Below, in pieces: positions 1 through 7,740 of a stretch of DNA of 24,312 nt. The stretch is from Oscillospiraceae bacterium. Lineage in GTDB: Bacteria > Bacillota_A > Clostridia > Oscillospirales > Oscillospiraceae. The stretch's first letter is position 1, and the number at the start of each line of letters is the position of its first letter. The notes beneath the pieces were generated by a model that did no database searches, was not told where the DNA came from, and saw nothing but the letters and a program-made list of their open reading frames with translations. The stretch spans positions 1-24,312 of the forward strand of contig SVLG01000029.1 in NCBI GenBank assembly GCA_015068055.1, read 5' to 3'. The translations under genes and the position numbers were made by a program.

Positions 1-54
1 CTTCTCGGAGAAGAATTCGCCCAGGCGCTGGCCGGGGCCTTTCTTCTGTTCCAT
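1..54 (-). CDS. N-terminal start of an unidentified protein (partial)
   Basis: Only the first 18 codons are present: the reverse strand reads MEQKKGPGQRLGEFFSEK and leaves the window at its left edge. The start is supported by a good Shine-Dalgarno sequence, CGGGAGG at 63-69, eight bases before the ATG. A short charged cytoplasmic head of this kind often precedes a single membrane anchor, for example in membrane-anchored M23 peptidases of sporulating Clostridia, but nothing in the visible 18 residues proves that. The 282 bases up to the next gene hold no other gene I can support. Confidence 0.5.
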   Translation of the reverse strand, partial: MEQKKGPGQRLGEFFSEK

Positions 55-325
55 AGTGTTAACCTCCCGGTTTCTGGATTTCGTGGGTATCTTTGCCTGT
101 ATGAAGGGAAAATATACCCGCTGCTCCCCGGTTATTAACAATTTGTTTGCAATTTGGCTACATTCTGTTTAGGAATTGCAGGGAGAAATCGTTTAATATA
201 GCAGCATCAGGAGATAACTCCTTGATTCATTTTTCTTTTCCTCTCTTTTCTCCCACCCTTGGGCTACCGTTCAGCCCGCAGTCTTTTTTCTCCCTCTTGA
301 CTCAAATGGACGGACGCTAACGAGA

Positions 326-349
326 AGCGGAACGGTTTACCGTTCCGCT
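326..349 (-). terminator. Hairpin at the 3' end of the glycosyltransferase gene
   Basis: A perfect 11-bp stem (AGCGGAACGGT and its complement) overlaps the stop codon of the minus-strand gene. The clean T-run lies on the plus-strand side (349-355). On the minus strand the stem is followed by TTCTCGTT and preceded by seven A residues. It probably works as a bidirectional terminator, weaker for the gene it follows. Confidence 0.6.
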
Positions 350-1419
350 TTTTTTGCGCACATAAGCTTCCAATTCTCTCGGATCCGCTCGTCCTCCGGG
401 GCAAGGCGCAGCGCTTCCGCTGCCATTTCCGCCGCCCGGTCCGGACGCCCGGTATAATATGCTCCCAGACTCCCCAGATCCCAGGGCAGTGCGCCCCAAC
501 TCTCCGCCTCGGTAATATAGCTCTCTCCCCGGAACCCGATGCGCAGGGCACGCTCGGCGGCAAAGTATACGCCCTCCCAGTCCTCCCGCCGATACATCCA
601 TTGACACAGCTCCATCCACGGCTCACGCAGCCACGGTGCCTCTCCTATGGCCCGCAGCAGCCATGAGAAGGCCTCCTCCCCCCGGCCCAGCGCCTCCTCG
701 CAGCGGGCGATAAACCGCATAGAAGCGCAGCGCTCATCCCGCCACAGAGCCGTGGGCAGGGCCAGATGCTCTTTCAGCGTGGCAACGGCCTCGTCCCAGC
801 GACCACGAAACATATATTCCCGACCCAGATAATGCCTGTTCCGGTCATTCTCCGGTTCCTCTGCCACCGCCTGCTCCAAAAGCGGAAGGTACTGTGCCCG
901 GGATTTGCTCTCATCCGGAAAGTGATCCGCCTGCATTCCCTCCGCCCTTACCAGGCGGTATGGCTCCTCTCCCTCATAGCAGAGTACCTCGTGTACAGGA
1001 TTCTTCCAGCGAAAGCCCCGCCGGGCATGGGCCTTCTCCACATAAAAAACATGCCCCTCCCTTCCCTCGGGTGTGAAGCTCCAGGTATAGCGGTAGTCGG
1101 CCTGCTTTGTCCCCGGCGCCCATGCTCTTTCCAGAGCGGAACGCCAGCCGGGCCGAAAAACCTCGTCCAGATCGGCACAGACACAGATGTCCGCGTTCTC
1201 CGGCAGCAGGGCCATGCTCTCGTTCCGGGCCGCATCAAAGCGCCAGGGAACGATCTCCTTTACTGTTACATGGACACCCAAGTCCCGCAGCGCATCCACC
1301 GTACCATCCCGGCTGCCGGTATCCAGCACATAAATCCCGTCCGCCTCCGCCATGGAGCGCGCAAAACGCTGAACATGCTTTATCTCATCTTTGGCAATGG
1401 CATAAACATAAACCCGCAT
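337..1419 (-). CDS. Glycosyltransferase family 2-like protein with C-terminal TPR-like repeats
   Basis: A 360-residue protein. The N-terminal ~95 residues look like a GT-A fold: it begins MRVYVYAIAKDE, then DTGSRDGT (about 33-40, a nucleotide-sugar contact motif of GT2 enzymes) and CADLDEV (about 81-87, the acidic DxD-type metal and donor site). From about residue 175 the sequence turns into helical, alanine- and tryptophan-rich repeats resembling TPRs (HYLGREYMFRGRWDEAVATL, and later APEDERIRENW), as in many clostridial GT2 proteins that glycosylate surface proteins. There is no signal peptide, so it should act in the cytoplasm. The Shine-Dalgarno sequence is GGGGAGGG. It lies 60 bases downstream of a collagen-like gene on the same strand whose Gly-Pro-Thr triplets are typical O-glycosylation sites. 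That protein is therefore a natural candidate substrate, by inference from position; donor sugar unknown. Confidence 0.8.
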   Translation of the reverse strand: MRVYVYAIAKDEIKHVQRFARSMAEADGIYVLDTGSRDGTVDALRDLGVHVTVKEIVPWRFDAARNESMALLPENADICVCADLDEVFRPGWRSALERAWAPGTKQADYRYTWSFTPEGREGHVFYVEKAHARRGFRWKNPVHEVLCYEGEEPYRLVRAEGMQADHFPDESKSRAQYLPLLEQAVAEEPENDRNRHYLGREYMFRGRWDEAVATLKEHLALPTALWRDERCASMRFIARCEEALGRGEEAFSWLLRAIGEAPWLREPWMELCQWMYRREDWEGVYFAAERALRIGFRGESYITEAESWGALPWDLGSLGAYYTGRPDRAAEMAAEALRLAPEDERIRENWKLMCAKKAER

Positions 1420-1444
1420 AGTTCCCTCCCCGGATAAAACTGTG

Positions 1445-1475
1445 AAGGGCTGCCGCAGAATATGCGGCAGCCCTT
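1445..1475 (-). terminator. Hairpin between collagen-like and glycosyltransferase genes
   Basis: A perfect 13-bp GC-rich stem (AAGGGCTGCCGCA and its complement) with a GAATA loop, four bases beyond the collagen-like stop codon. In the minus direction it is followed by CACAGTTTT, a poor T-run; the five T residues are on the plus side. It may terminate only part of the transcripts and so reduce glycosyltransferase relative to its putative substrate. Confidence 0.65.
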
Positions 1476-1479
1476 TTTA

Positions 1480-2193
1480 TCAGGCAGTGGTCACAGTGAT
1501 CAGCACCGTATCCCCGTTGGAAAGGGTAGCCGTCCCTCCTGTCACCGCCCCGGCGGCATCCGTCGTCAGGGCAATGGCAGTAACGGCCGCACCGGTGGGC
1601 CCGGTGGGACCGGTGGGCCCGACAGCGCCATCCGCACCGGCCGCACCGTCAAGTCCTGCGGGGCCGGCAGGCCCGATGGGGCCCGTAGGACCCGTAGGAC
1701 CAGTCGCTCCGGCCGCACCGTCAAGTCCTGCCGGTCCAACAGGCCCGGCAGGTCCTGTTGGACCCGTGGGGCCGGTGGCACCCGTGGCTCCCGCAGCGCC
1801 GTCTGCCCCCGCCGGGCCGGCGGGACCGGTGGGACCAATCGCTCCGTCAAGTCCTGCGGGGCCGACAGGCCCGATGGGGCCCGTGGGACCCGCGGGGCCG
1901 GTGGCACCTGTGGCTCCCGCAGCGCCGTCTGCCCCCGCCGGGCCGGCGGGACCGGTGGGACCCGTGGGGCCAATCGCTCCGGCCGCGCCCGCTGCGCCTG
2001 CCGGACCCGTGGGGCCGGGAATCCCCGGTACACCGGGAACGCCGGGAAAACCCGGCGGTCCCTGCGGCCCTACCGGGCCGGCAGGGCCCGTAGGCCCGGC
2101 AATGAGGCTGGGACAGCAGCACTGACAGCGTCCCCCTTCATGACAGCGGGAGCCGCTGACGATGTTCTGCTTGTAGTAATCGCACTCCTGCAT
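1480..2193 (-). CDS. Collagen-like repeat protein (BclA-type, probable spore-surface protein)
   Basis: A 237-residue protein in three parts. The head (1-32) is cysteine-rich, with Cys at 4, 17, 23, 25, 26 and 27. A run of about 56 Gly-X-Y triplets follows (33 to about 202), dominated by [12 protein letters not shown] and GLD. The tail of about 35 residues ([13 protein letters not shown]...TVLITVTTA) is compact and beta-prone. This is the layout of bacterial collagen-like glycoproteins such as the BclA family of exosporium proteins. Threonine in the Y position of GPT triplets is the usual O-glycan site in BclA. I place the start at the ATG at 2193, with GGAGGAGC just upstream; the reading frame stays open further upstream but runs antiparallel through no known domain and has no Shine-Dalgarno. 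The gene has strong internal repeats (GPAGLDGA and [15 protein letters not shown] blocks), so length variation between strains is likely. Spore localisation is inferred from family and from the sporulating host. Confidence 0.8.
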   Translation of the reverse strand: MQECDYYKQNIVSGSRCHEGGRCQCCCPSLIAGPTGPAGPVGPQGPPGFPGVPGVPGIPGPTGPAGAAGAAGAIGPTGPTGPAGPAGADGAAGATGATGPAGPTGPIGPVGPAGLDGAIGPTGPAGPAGADGAAGATGATGPTGPTGPAGPVGPAGLDGAAGATGPTGPTGPIGPAGPAGLDGAAGADGAVGPTGPTGPTGAAVTAIALTTDAAGAVTGGTATLSNGDTVLITVTTA

Positions 2194-2209
2194 ATCGCTC
2201 CTCCAATCC

Positions 2210-2258
2210 GGCGGCAGAAAGCCGCCTTTACAGCATATGCAGGAGAGAATGAGGAGGT
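2210..2258 (-). promoter_or_regulatory. Possible late-sporulation promoter and leader hairpin of the collagen-like gene
   Basis: On the minus strand an AC (2257-2258) lies 17 bases before CATA (2236-2239). This fits part of the sigma-K pattern AC-N16/17-CATANNNTA, though the final A is missing. A 6-bp stem, GGCGGC-AGAAA-GCCGCC (2210-2226), then sits in the leader just before the ribosome binding site. No good sigma-A promoter is visible between the rnf-operon terminator and this gene. The match is short and could be chance. Confidence 0.25.
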
Positions 2259-2264
2259 GAAAAC

Positions 2265-2288
2265 GAGCCGGAACTTTCGTTCCGGCTC
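2265..2288 (-). terminator. Terminator of the rnf operon
   Basis: A perfect 10-bp stem (GAGCCGGAAC and its complement, loop TTTC) starts directly after the stop codon of the last gene of the operon and is followed on the minus strand by GTTTTC. Confidence 0.8.
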
Positions 2289-2789
2289 TCAGAGCTTCCA
2301 ATGTCCCTGTAATCTTTTTAAAATCAACTGCGCACCAAGCCCCGTAAAGCTTCCGGCCAGCACCGCTGCGATCAGCAGCACCGGGAGATAGGCCCAGAGG
2401 GCAGGTGTTTCCGTAATTTGCACCGCCAGAGCAATCTGTCCCACATTGTGGGCCATGGCAGAGAGGGTACTCAGCACCCAGACCTGTTCCCCTTTCAGCG
2501 CGTGGTGACCTACTGCACCGACAAACCATGCCAGCAGGCCGCCTGCCAGACTGTAGAGCATGGCACCCACCTGACCGGTAATCAGGGACCCCAGCACGAT
2601 GCGCGTCAGGGAGATGCCCAGCGCCCACCAGGGGCCAACCGTGAAAAGGGCAAAGACCGTCACCACATTGGCAAGGCCCAGCTTCACCCCGGGCACAGCG
2701 GTCAGCGGCGGAATCTGCGCCTCCACGGTAAAAAGGATCAGCGCCGCCGAGGCCAACACCGCCGAAACAGTCAATTTTCTCAGTTTCAT
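2289..2789 (-). CDS. Gx transporter / heptaprenyl diphosphate synthase component I-like membrane protein
   Basis: A 166-residue, almost wholly hydrophobic protein with about five membrane segments. The motifs [32 protein letters not shown] and [22 protein letters not shown] fit the Hpre_diP_synt_I (Gx transporter) family. These proteins resemble substrate-binding S components of ECF-type transporters, and the old name, heptaprenyl diphosphate synthase component I, is not biochemically secure. It is the last gene of the operon, five bases after the NusG-domain gene, with GGGGTGAT as ribosome binding site. Members of this family recur at the end of clostridial Rnf/ApbE operons, so a role in flavin, quinone-like or precursor supply is an inference. 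The substrate is unknown. Confidence 0.8.
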   Translation of the reverse strand: MKLRKLTVSAVLASAALILFTVEAQIPPLTAVPGVKLGLANVVTVFALFTVGPWWALGISLTRIVLGSLITGQVGAMLYSLAGGLLAWFVGAVGHHALKGEQVWVLSTLSAMAHNVGQIALAVQITETPALWAYLPVLLIAAVLAGSFTGLGAQLILKRLQGHWKL

Positions 2790-2793
2790 CGTA

Positions 2794-3144
2794 TCACCCC
2801 GTTACGGCATCCAGCGTGTCATCCTCCATCCAGCGGACAACAATCCGCTCCGGGAGGCAGACAATGGGTGTGCCGCCCCGCTGCAAAGGCCCATGGCGGA
2901 CACAATTCTGATTTTTGCAGTTTGCAGAGGCCACATAAACGCCGTCCGTACCGGCGTGGATAACGGTTTCTCCGGCCTCATAGGTCAAAACATATTCTCC
3001 GGCGCAGCTTGGGTCAATGATATATACAAGCTCAGCATTCTGCCAGACTCCCACAGCATCGCCGCTCCGCGGCATCCGCAAGGCAGCGACCGCACAAAGC
3101 AGAATTATCAGTGCAAAAAGCGCCATCCAGCGTTTGTTGCTCAT
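2794..3144 (-). CDS. NusG domain II-containing protein
   Basis: A 116-residue protein with one N-terminal membrane segment (about 5-23, MALFALIILLCAVAAL) and an exported beta-rich domain. The segment VYVASANCKNQNCVRHGPLQRGGTPIVCLPERIVVRW, with its CxNQxC pair and CLP motif, is the signature of NusG domain II proteins. These stand-alone domains have no transcription function known to me; they commonly lie beside apbE and rnf or other extracytosolic flavin-transfer genes, which suggests a redox or assembly role at the outer face of the membrane (inference). Its ATG overlaps the apbE stop codon (ATGA), so the two are translationally coupled. Confidence 0.85.
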   Translation of the reverse strand: MSNKRWMALFALIILLCAVAALRMPRSGDAVGVWQNAELVYIIDPSCAGEYVLTYEAGETVIHAGTDGVYVASANCKNQNCVRHGPLQRGGTPIVCLPERIVVRWMEDDTLDAVTG

Positions 3145-4151
3145 TTCCGCACCACCTCATAGGGAAAAGACGAGCTGAAGGCTCCCGCCAGCCCTTCCGT
3201 GATATAAAGTTCACCGGACTCCGTACAAAGGACCAGGTCAAACGCAGCGCTGCGCTCCCGCCAAAAATCCAGCGCACGCTCCCGCCCCATGACAAAAAGT
3301 GCCGTGGAATACGCATCGGCCGCCACGGCGTCGGCGCAGACCACAGTCACCGAGGCAAGGCCTGCATTGGCAGGATACCCCGTTTGGGGGTCAAGAATGT
3401 GGTGATAACGTACACCGTCTGACTCAAAAAAGCGCTGGTATCCCCCGGAACTGACCACCGCGCACTCACCCACACGGAGAACACCCAGATGCTCGTCGCT
3501 GCCGTCGGGATTCTGCACACCCACCCGCCAGAGGCTTCCGTCGGCCTTTGTGCCGAGGGTCTGGACGCTGCCTCCCAGATAGAGGAGGGCATTTTCAACA
3601 CCATGTTCCCGGAGGATGCCGCAAACCGTCTCAGAAGCCCAACCCTTGGCTATGCCGCCCAGATCGAGCATCTGCCCCGGGGCAAGGACAACATCCATTC
3701 CGTCCAACTGCACCTTTTCCCAGCCTGTAAGGGACGCAACGGCGTTGATCTCCTCCTCCGTCGGAACGTAGTACTCCTCCGTAGTAAAGCCCCAGAGCTC
3801 CATCAGCGGCCGCACCGTGGGATCAAAGGCCCCATCGCATTCCTTCGCCAGAGCCAGAGCCCGTACCAGCAGCGCCGCCGTATCCTCCGAGAGCGCACGG
3901 CTCCCGACGGTATTGAGCTGCGCGATCTCGCTTTTCCCGTCGGTGGCACTGAGACGGCGCTCCATGGCAAACACAGCCTGCTGCGCCTCCTGCAAGGCCG
4001 CCTCCACCTCACCCCCGGTGGCCGTAATGCTCATATAGGTATCCATGGCGAAAAACTCGCAGCTTTCGCTTTTAGGGGAACATGCCGAGAGCGGCAGGCA
4101 TAAAATGCCTGCCGCCATAAGCGCAGTAAATTTTTTCAGCGCAGCTCTCAC
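3141..4151 (-). CDS. apbE: FAD:protein FMN transferase ApbE (lipoprotein)
   Basis: ApbE transfers FMN from FAD to a threonine of exported flavoproteins with Mg2+. Family motifs seen here are FAMDTYMSI after the signal peptide, LGGIAKGWASE, and YHHILDPQTGYPA near residue 240, followed by the metal-binding ADAVAADAYSTALFVMG block. Counted from a GTG at 4151 the protein has 336 residues and a lipoprotein signal peptide ending LSAC at Cys24. I prefer this GTG because it overlaps the rnfB stop codon (GTGA), whereas longer forms add a non-signal head read inside rnfB. Its targets are encoded in the same operon: RnfG (LTGAT) and RnfD (VTGAT). Position directly after rnfB and before the NusG-domain gene is a common clostridial arrangement. 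It acts on the outer face of the membrane. Confidence 0.92.
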   Translation of the reverse strand: MRAALKKFTALMAAGILCLPLSACSPKSESCEFFAMDTYMSITATGGEVEAALQEAQQAVFAMERRLSATDGKSEIAQLNTVGSRALSEDTAALLVRALALAKECDGAFDPTVRPLMELWGFTTEEYYVPTEEEINAVASLTGWEKVQLDGMDVVLAPGQMLDLGGIAKGWASETVCGILREHGVENALLYLGGSVQTLGTKADGSLWRVGVQNPDGSDEHLGVLRVGECAVVSSGGYQRFFESDGVRYHHILDPQTGYPANAGLASVTVVCADAVAADAYSTALFVMGRERALDFWRERSAAFDLVLCTESGELYITEGLAGAFSSSFPYEVVRK

Positions 4152-4945
4152 TTGGCAGCGCGGATGATGTGCCGGGGGCACTTTTCCATGCAGGTGCCGC
4201 AGTTGCTGCATTTGCTGTAGTCAATCACAGCCACGTTGTTCTCCAGAGAGATGGCTTCGTTGGGGCAGTTCTTCACGCAGATGCCGCAGGCAATGCAGCC
4301 GGCATCGCAGACCTTGCGAGTGACAGCACCCTTGTCGGTGCTGGCGCAGGGAATGACCACCTCGGCTGCATAGGGAACGGCCACCACCAGCTTCTTGGGG
4401 CAGGCGGCAACGCAGGCCAGACAGCCGGTGCACTTTTCTCTGTCCACTCTGGCAACGCCGTCCACCACGGACATGGCGCCGAAGCGGCAGGCCTTCACGC
4501 AGCTGCCGAGACCCATGCAGCCGTTGCTGCAGGCGTTGGGTCCCTGAGGGCTGCCCACACGCATGGCGCCCAGACAATCCTCCACGCCATTGTAGTCATA
4601 CTTCTTGGCCATGTTCTCACCGCTGCAGCGGACAAAGGCCACCATCTTCTCCGTCTCCTCGGCTTTGACACCCATGATGTCGGCCACCTTGGCAGCGGTC
4701 TCGTTGCCGCCGGGGAGGCAGGCATTGACCGCCGCGGTGCCGCCCACAATGGCAGCCGCGCAGCCAGCGCAGCCGGGGAAGCCGCAGCCGCCGCAGTTGG
4801 CACCGGGCAGGATGCCGGTGATGGCTTCCTCACGCTCGTCAACCTTGACGAAAAAGATCTTGCCGGCCAGAGCCAGAGCCAGGCCAAAAACACCGCCCAG
4901 CGCGCCCAGAACCACAACCGCATAAACAATGTTCATCATATCCAT
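4148..4945 (-). CDS. rnfB: Rnf electron transport complex subunit B
   Basis: RnfB takes electrons from reduced ferredoxin into the Rnf complex. Its 265 residues comprise an N-terminal membrane anchor (about 5-32), a four-Fe-S motif ANCGGCGFPGCAGC (49-62), a cysteine-bearing linker (CSG at 107, CLGAM at 124, CSNGCMGLGSCVKAC at 139-153) and three further 4Fe-4S ferredoxin motifs: CTGCLACVAACP (172-183), CIACGICVKNCP (217-228) and CSNCGTCMEKCP (246-257). The clostridial form is cluster-rich in this way. A strong ribosome binding site (AAGGAGGGC) precedes the ATG. It follows rnfA after 13 bases and overlaps the GTG of apbE at its 3' end. Confidence 0.95.
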   Translation of the reverse strand: MDMMNIVYAVVVLGALGGVFGLALALAGKIFFVKVDEREEAITGILPGANCGGCGFPGCAGCAAAIVGGTAAVNACLPGGNETAAKVADIMGVKAEETEKMVAFVRCSGENMAKKYDYNGVEDCLGAMRVGSPQGPNACSNGCMGLGSCVKACRFGAMSVVDGVARVDREKCTGCLACVAACPKKLVVAVPYAAEVVIPCASTDKGAVTRKVCDAGCIACGICVKNCPNEAISLENNVAVIDYSKCSNCGTCMEKCPRHIIRAAK

Positions 4946-4958
4946 GTACTTGCCCTCC

Positions 4959-5540
4959 TTAACCGATCTTCAGACCGGTGAAGCCCATGAAGGCCAGAGA
5001 GATCAGGCCGGCGGTCACCAGAGCGATGGGGAAACCCTCGAAAGCCTTGGGATAGTCCGCAAACTCCAGCCGCTCGCGGACGCTGGCAAAGAGCACGATG
5101 GCTACGGTGAAGCCCACGCCGGCGGTGACACCGTAGACGACGCTTTCGATGAAGCCGTAGCTGTTCTGCACGTTCAGGAGAACCGCGCCCAGCACGGCGC
5201 AGTTGGTGGTGATGAGGGGCAGATAGATACCCAGAGCCTTATAGAGGGAGGGAATCATCTTCTTGAGGAACATCTCCACGAACTGCACCAGAGCAGCGAT
5301 GACCAGAATGAAGGCCAGCGTCTGCATATACTCCAGATCCAGCGCAATGAGGATGAGATTGATGCCCCAGCAGGCGGCGCTGGCCAGCGCCATAACGAAG
5401 ATGACGGCCACGCCCATACCCACGGCGGTATCCATTTTCTTGCTGACGCCAAGGAAGGGGCAGATGCCCAGGAACTTGGAGAAGATGAAGTTCTCAACCA
5501 GGATGGCACCCAGAGAGATGGAAAGAAGTCTTGCAAACAT
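4959..5540 (-). CDS. rnfA: Rnf electron transport complex subunit A
   Basis: A 193-residue integral membrane protein with about six helices. It begins [43 protein letters not shown], the diagnostic RnfA N-terminus, and continues with [17 protein letters not shown]. RnfA and RnfE are homologous, inverted in the membrane, and together hold a 2Fe-2S cluster through cysteines such as those in CPFLG and TTNCAVLG, carrying electrons across the membrane. The stop codon of rnfE directly abuts this ATG (TAAATG), so translation is coupled. Confidence 0.96.
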   Translation of the reverse strand: MFARLLSISLGAILVENFIFSKFLGICPFLGVSKKMDTAVGMGVAVIFVMALASAACWGINLILIALDLEYMQTLAFILVIAALVQFVEMFLKKMIPSLYKALGIYLPLITTNCAVLGAVLLNVQNSYGFIESVVYGVTAGVGFTVAIVLFASVRERLEFADYPKAFEGFPIALVTAGLISLAFMGFTGLKIG

Positions 5541-6191
5541 TTATTCTTCCTCCTCCTTGATTTCAATGGCCTCGCGCTCAGCCTGCCGGTTGCGGAAGTG
5601 CTGCACGATGGCGATGAGGCAGCCGAGGGTCAGGAAGCCGCCGATGGGGAGCACCAGCAGCATGCAGCCGTACTCCGCCGGGAAGATGCGGATGCCGTTG
5701 CCGCCGTTCAGGAGACCGGCGCCGAAGGTGCCGCTGCCGAAGAACTCACGGAACACACAGATGATCACCAGAACGATGGTGTAGCCCAGACCCTGGGCAA
5801 GGCCGTCCAGGAAGGAGGCTCCCACGCTGTTCTTGGCGGCGAAAGCCTCGGCGCGGCCGATGATGATGCAGTTCACAACGATCAGGGGGATGAACACGCC
5901 CAGAGACTCGGAAAGGGCGGGGACATAGGCCTGCAGCACCAGGTCAACGATGGTAACAAAGCCGGCAATAACCACCACGAAGGCGGCGATACGGATGTTG
6001 TTGGGGATGATCTTGCGCAGGAGCGAAACCACCACGTTGCAGCAGATCAGGATGGCGGTAACAGAAATGCCCATACCGACACCGTTGAAGAGCGAGGTGG
6101 TGATGGCCATGGTGGAGCACATGCCGAGAAGCTGCACCAGAACGGGGTTATTCTCCAGCAGGCCGTCCTTGAAGATTTTCTTAACGTTCAT
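5541..6191 (-). CDS. rnfE: Rnf electron transport complex subunit E
   Basis: A 216-residue membrane protein homologous to RnfA. It begins MNVKKIFKDGLLENNPVLVQLLGMCSTMAITTSLFNGVGMG; the NPVLVQLLGMC motif and the later IPLIVVNCIIIGRAEAFA carry the two cysteine regions that in RnfA/RnfE coordinate the shared intramembrane 2Fe-2S cluster. The tail is acidic (KEEEE). It lies 12 bases after rnfG with its own ribosome binding site, and abuts rnfA. Confidence 0.96.
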   Translation of the reverse strand: MNVKKIFKDGLLENNPVLVQLLGMCSTMAITTSLFNGVGMGISVTAILICCNVVVSLLRKIIPNNIRIAAFVVVIAGFVTIVDLVLQAYVPALSESLGVFIPLIVVNCIIIGRAEAFAAKNSVGASFLDGLAQGLGYTIVLVIICVFREFFGSGTFGAGLLNGGNGIRIFPAEYGCMLLVLPIGGFLTLGCLIAIVQHFRNRQAEREAIEIKEEEE

Positions 6192-6203
6192 TGCTCTACC
6201 TCC

Positions 6204-6755
6204 TTAACCCAGGCTCGCCACAGCGTCCAACGCACTGTTGACGCCCGCGGTGACGGCACGGCTGGTGACGGTGGCGCCGGTAAGAGCCTCAATGGAACCG
6301 CCGTCGGAAACCACGGCCTGATGGCCACGAGCGCCGATGAACTGGTCACGGAAGTCAACGCCCGCATCGGTGTCGGCCGCAGCCACGGCACCGAGACCGG
6401 CGGTCTCTGCGTGGGAGGTGATGCCGATGCCGGTGACAGTCTCGCCGTCGGCGGCAACGCCCACCACCATACCGACCATGCCCTGAGAACCGGAGACGCT
6501 GCACTCGACCACATAGCCTTCTTCGCCGGCCTTATAAACGGCAACAACATTGGCATCGCTGCCGGTGTAATCCACAGCCTCATAGCTCTCGGCTTCCAGC
6601 ACGCTGCTCATGGCGCTTCTGAGCGCCGCGGCATCGCGCTCGGCGATATGGGGGGCGGTGATGCTGTTCACAAGGCCCAGCAGCAGGGCCACAACAGCGG
6701 AGAAAGCGAAGAGAATGCCGGCCAGCTTCCAGGTGTCTTTATCAAAAAGCTTCAT
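6204..6755 (-). CDS. rnfG: Rnf electron transport complex subunit G (FMN-bearing)
   Basis: A 183-residue protein with one N-terminal membrane segment (about 11-32) and an extracytosolic FMN-binding domain. The sequence EALTGATVTSRAV near 157-168 contains the TGAT flavinylation site; Thr162 is the expected residue to which ApbE links FMN through a phosphoester. GIGITSHAETAGLGA (110-124) is the other conserved block of the FMN_bind domain. I start at the ATG at 6755, where AAGGAGG precedes it and MKLFDKDTWKLAGILFAF matches the family; the longer open frame has no support. It begins one base after the rnfD stop codon. Confidence 0.95.
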   Translation of the reverse strand: MKLFDKDTWKLAGILFAFSAVVALLLGLVNSITAPHIAERDAAALRSAMSSVLEAESYEAVDYTGSDANVVAVYKAGEEGYVVECSVSGSQGMVGMVVGVAADGETVTGIGITSHAETAGLGAVAAADTDAGVDFRDQFIGARGHQAVVSDGGSIEALTGATVTSRAVTAGVNSALDAVASLG

Positions 6756-6756
6756 C

Positions 6757-7740
6757 TTACTTGGCCTCCTTCTTCTCGCGGACCACGCCAAAGCGGCGGG
6801 GCAGGGTATACTTGTCAATGAGCCAGGTGCAGACGTTCATAATGAGGATGGCAAAGCTGACGCCCTCGGCATAGGAACCAAAGTAACGGATGAACACGGT
6901 CAGCGCGCCGCAGCCGATGCCGTAAACGATCTGACCCTTTTTGGTGGTGGGGCTGGTGGCATAGTCGTTGGCCATAAACATGGCGCCGATCATCAGACCG
7001 CCGGAGAGCAGCTGATAGGCCATCCAGGCGAAGCGGGGATTGCCCTGGGGGAAGACAAAGGTCAGCACAGCCACCGTAAGCACATAGCTGCCGGGGATGC
7101 GCAGGTTGATAACGCCGCGGTACAGCAGGTAAGCGCCGCCGAGAATCAGCGCGATGGCGCTGACTTCACCGATGGAGCCGCCCTTAATACCGATGAGGCA
7201 GTCCATAAGGCTCAGCTGAGGAAGCGCACCCTGGGCCATGTCGGCCAGAGGGGTGGCACCGGTGACCACGTCCAGCTGGTTGAGGCTGAAGAACTCGCCC
7301 TTGTAGCTCAGAGGCTCCATCCAGGTGGTCATCAGCACGGGCCAGGAGAAGAGGAAGCAGCGGCCGGCCAGAGCGGGGTTCAGGAAGTTCTTGCCAATGC
7401 CGCCATAGAGCTGCTTTACCACCACGATGGCAAAGAAAGCGCCGATGACGGGCACCCAGTAGGGAATGCTGGGGGGCATGCAGAGACCCAGCAGCACACC
7501 GGTAACGGCGGCGGACAGGTCATGGATGGTGGAATTCTTCTTCATCATGCGGCGGTAGCCCCACTCGAAGAACACGCAGGCGGCGGCGCTCACCAGCACC
7601 ACCAGCAGCGCACGGATGCCAAAAAGATATGTACCCATGGCCACGGCAGGCAGCAGGGCGATGATCACATCGCGCATAATGCTCTGCACGTTGGTATTGC
7701 TGCGGATATGGGGGGAAGAAGTGATAAGGAGCTTATCCAT
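6757..7740 (-). CDS. rnfD: Rnf electron transport complex subunit D (FMN-bearing)
   Basis: A 327-residue membrane protein with about nine hydrophobic segments, starting MDKLLITSSPHIRSNTNVQSIMRDVIIALLPA, which is typical of RnfD. The motif DVVTGATPLADM places the covalent FMN on Thr163. RnfD belongs to the NqrB/RnfD family and, with the RnfA/RnfE pair, forms the ion-translocating core; the coupling ion (Na+ or H+) cannot be told from the sequence by eye. Its ATG overlaps the rnfC stop codon by one base (TAATG), indicating coupled translation. Confidence 0.96.
   Translation of the reverse strand: MDKLLITSSPHIRSNTNVQSIMRDVIIALLPAVAMGTYLFGIRALLVVLVSAAACVFFEWGYRRMMKKNSTIHDLSAAVTGVLLGLCMPPSIPYWVPVIGAFFAIVVVKQLYGGIGKNFLNPALAGRCFLFSWPVLMTTWMEPLSYKGEFFSLNQLDVVTGATPLADMAQGALPQLSLMDCLIGIKGGSIGEVSAIALILGGAYLLYRGVINLRIPGSYVLTVAVLTFVFPQGNPRFAWMAYQLLSGGLMIGAMFMANDYATSPTTKKGQIVYGIGCGALTVFIRYFGSYAEGVSFAILIMNVCTWLIDKYTLPRRFGVVREKKEAK

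Noticed and set aside
1600..2080. Regular short repeats that might suggest a CRISPR array
   Set aside because: The repeats are coding Gly-X-Y triplets without unique spacers, and no cas gene is present.
1442..2125. Long plus-strand frame rich in Gly-Pro-Ala (227 codons) opposite the collagen-like gene
   Set aside because: The antisense of GC-rich Gly-Pro repeats naturally lacks stop codons and mimics another repeat protein. The minus-strand frame has the ribosome binding site, the Gly-X-Y register and sensible ends.
4929..6821. A 630-codon plus-strand frame opposite rnfA, rnfE and rnfG
   Set aside because: It runs antisense through three clear Rnf genes, is rich in His/Gly/Asp as expected of a GC-rich shadow frame, and has no recognisable domain.
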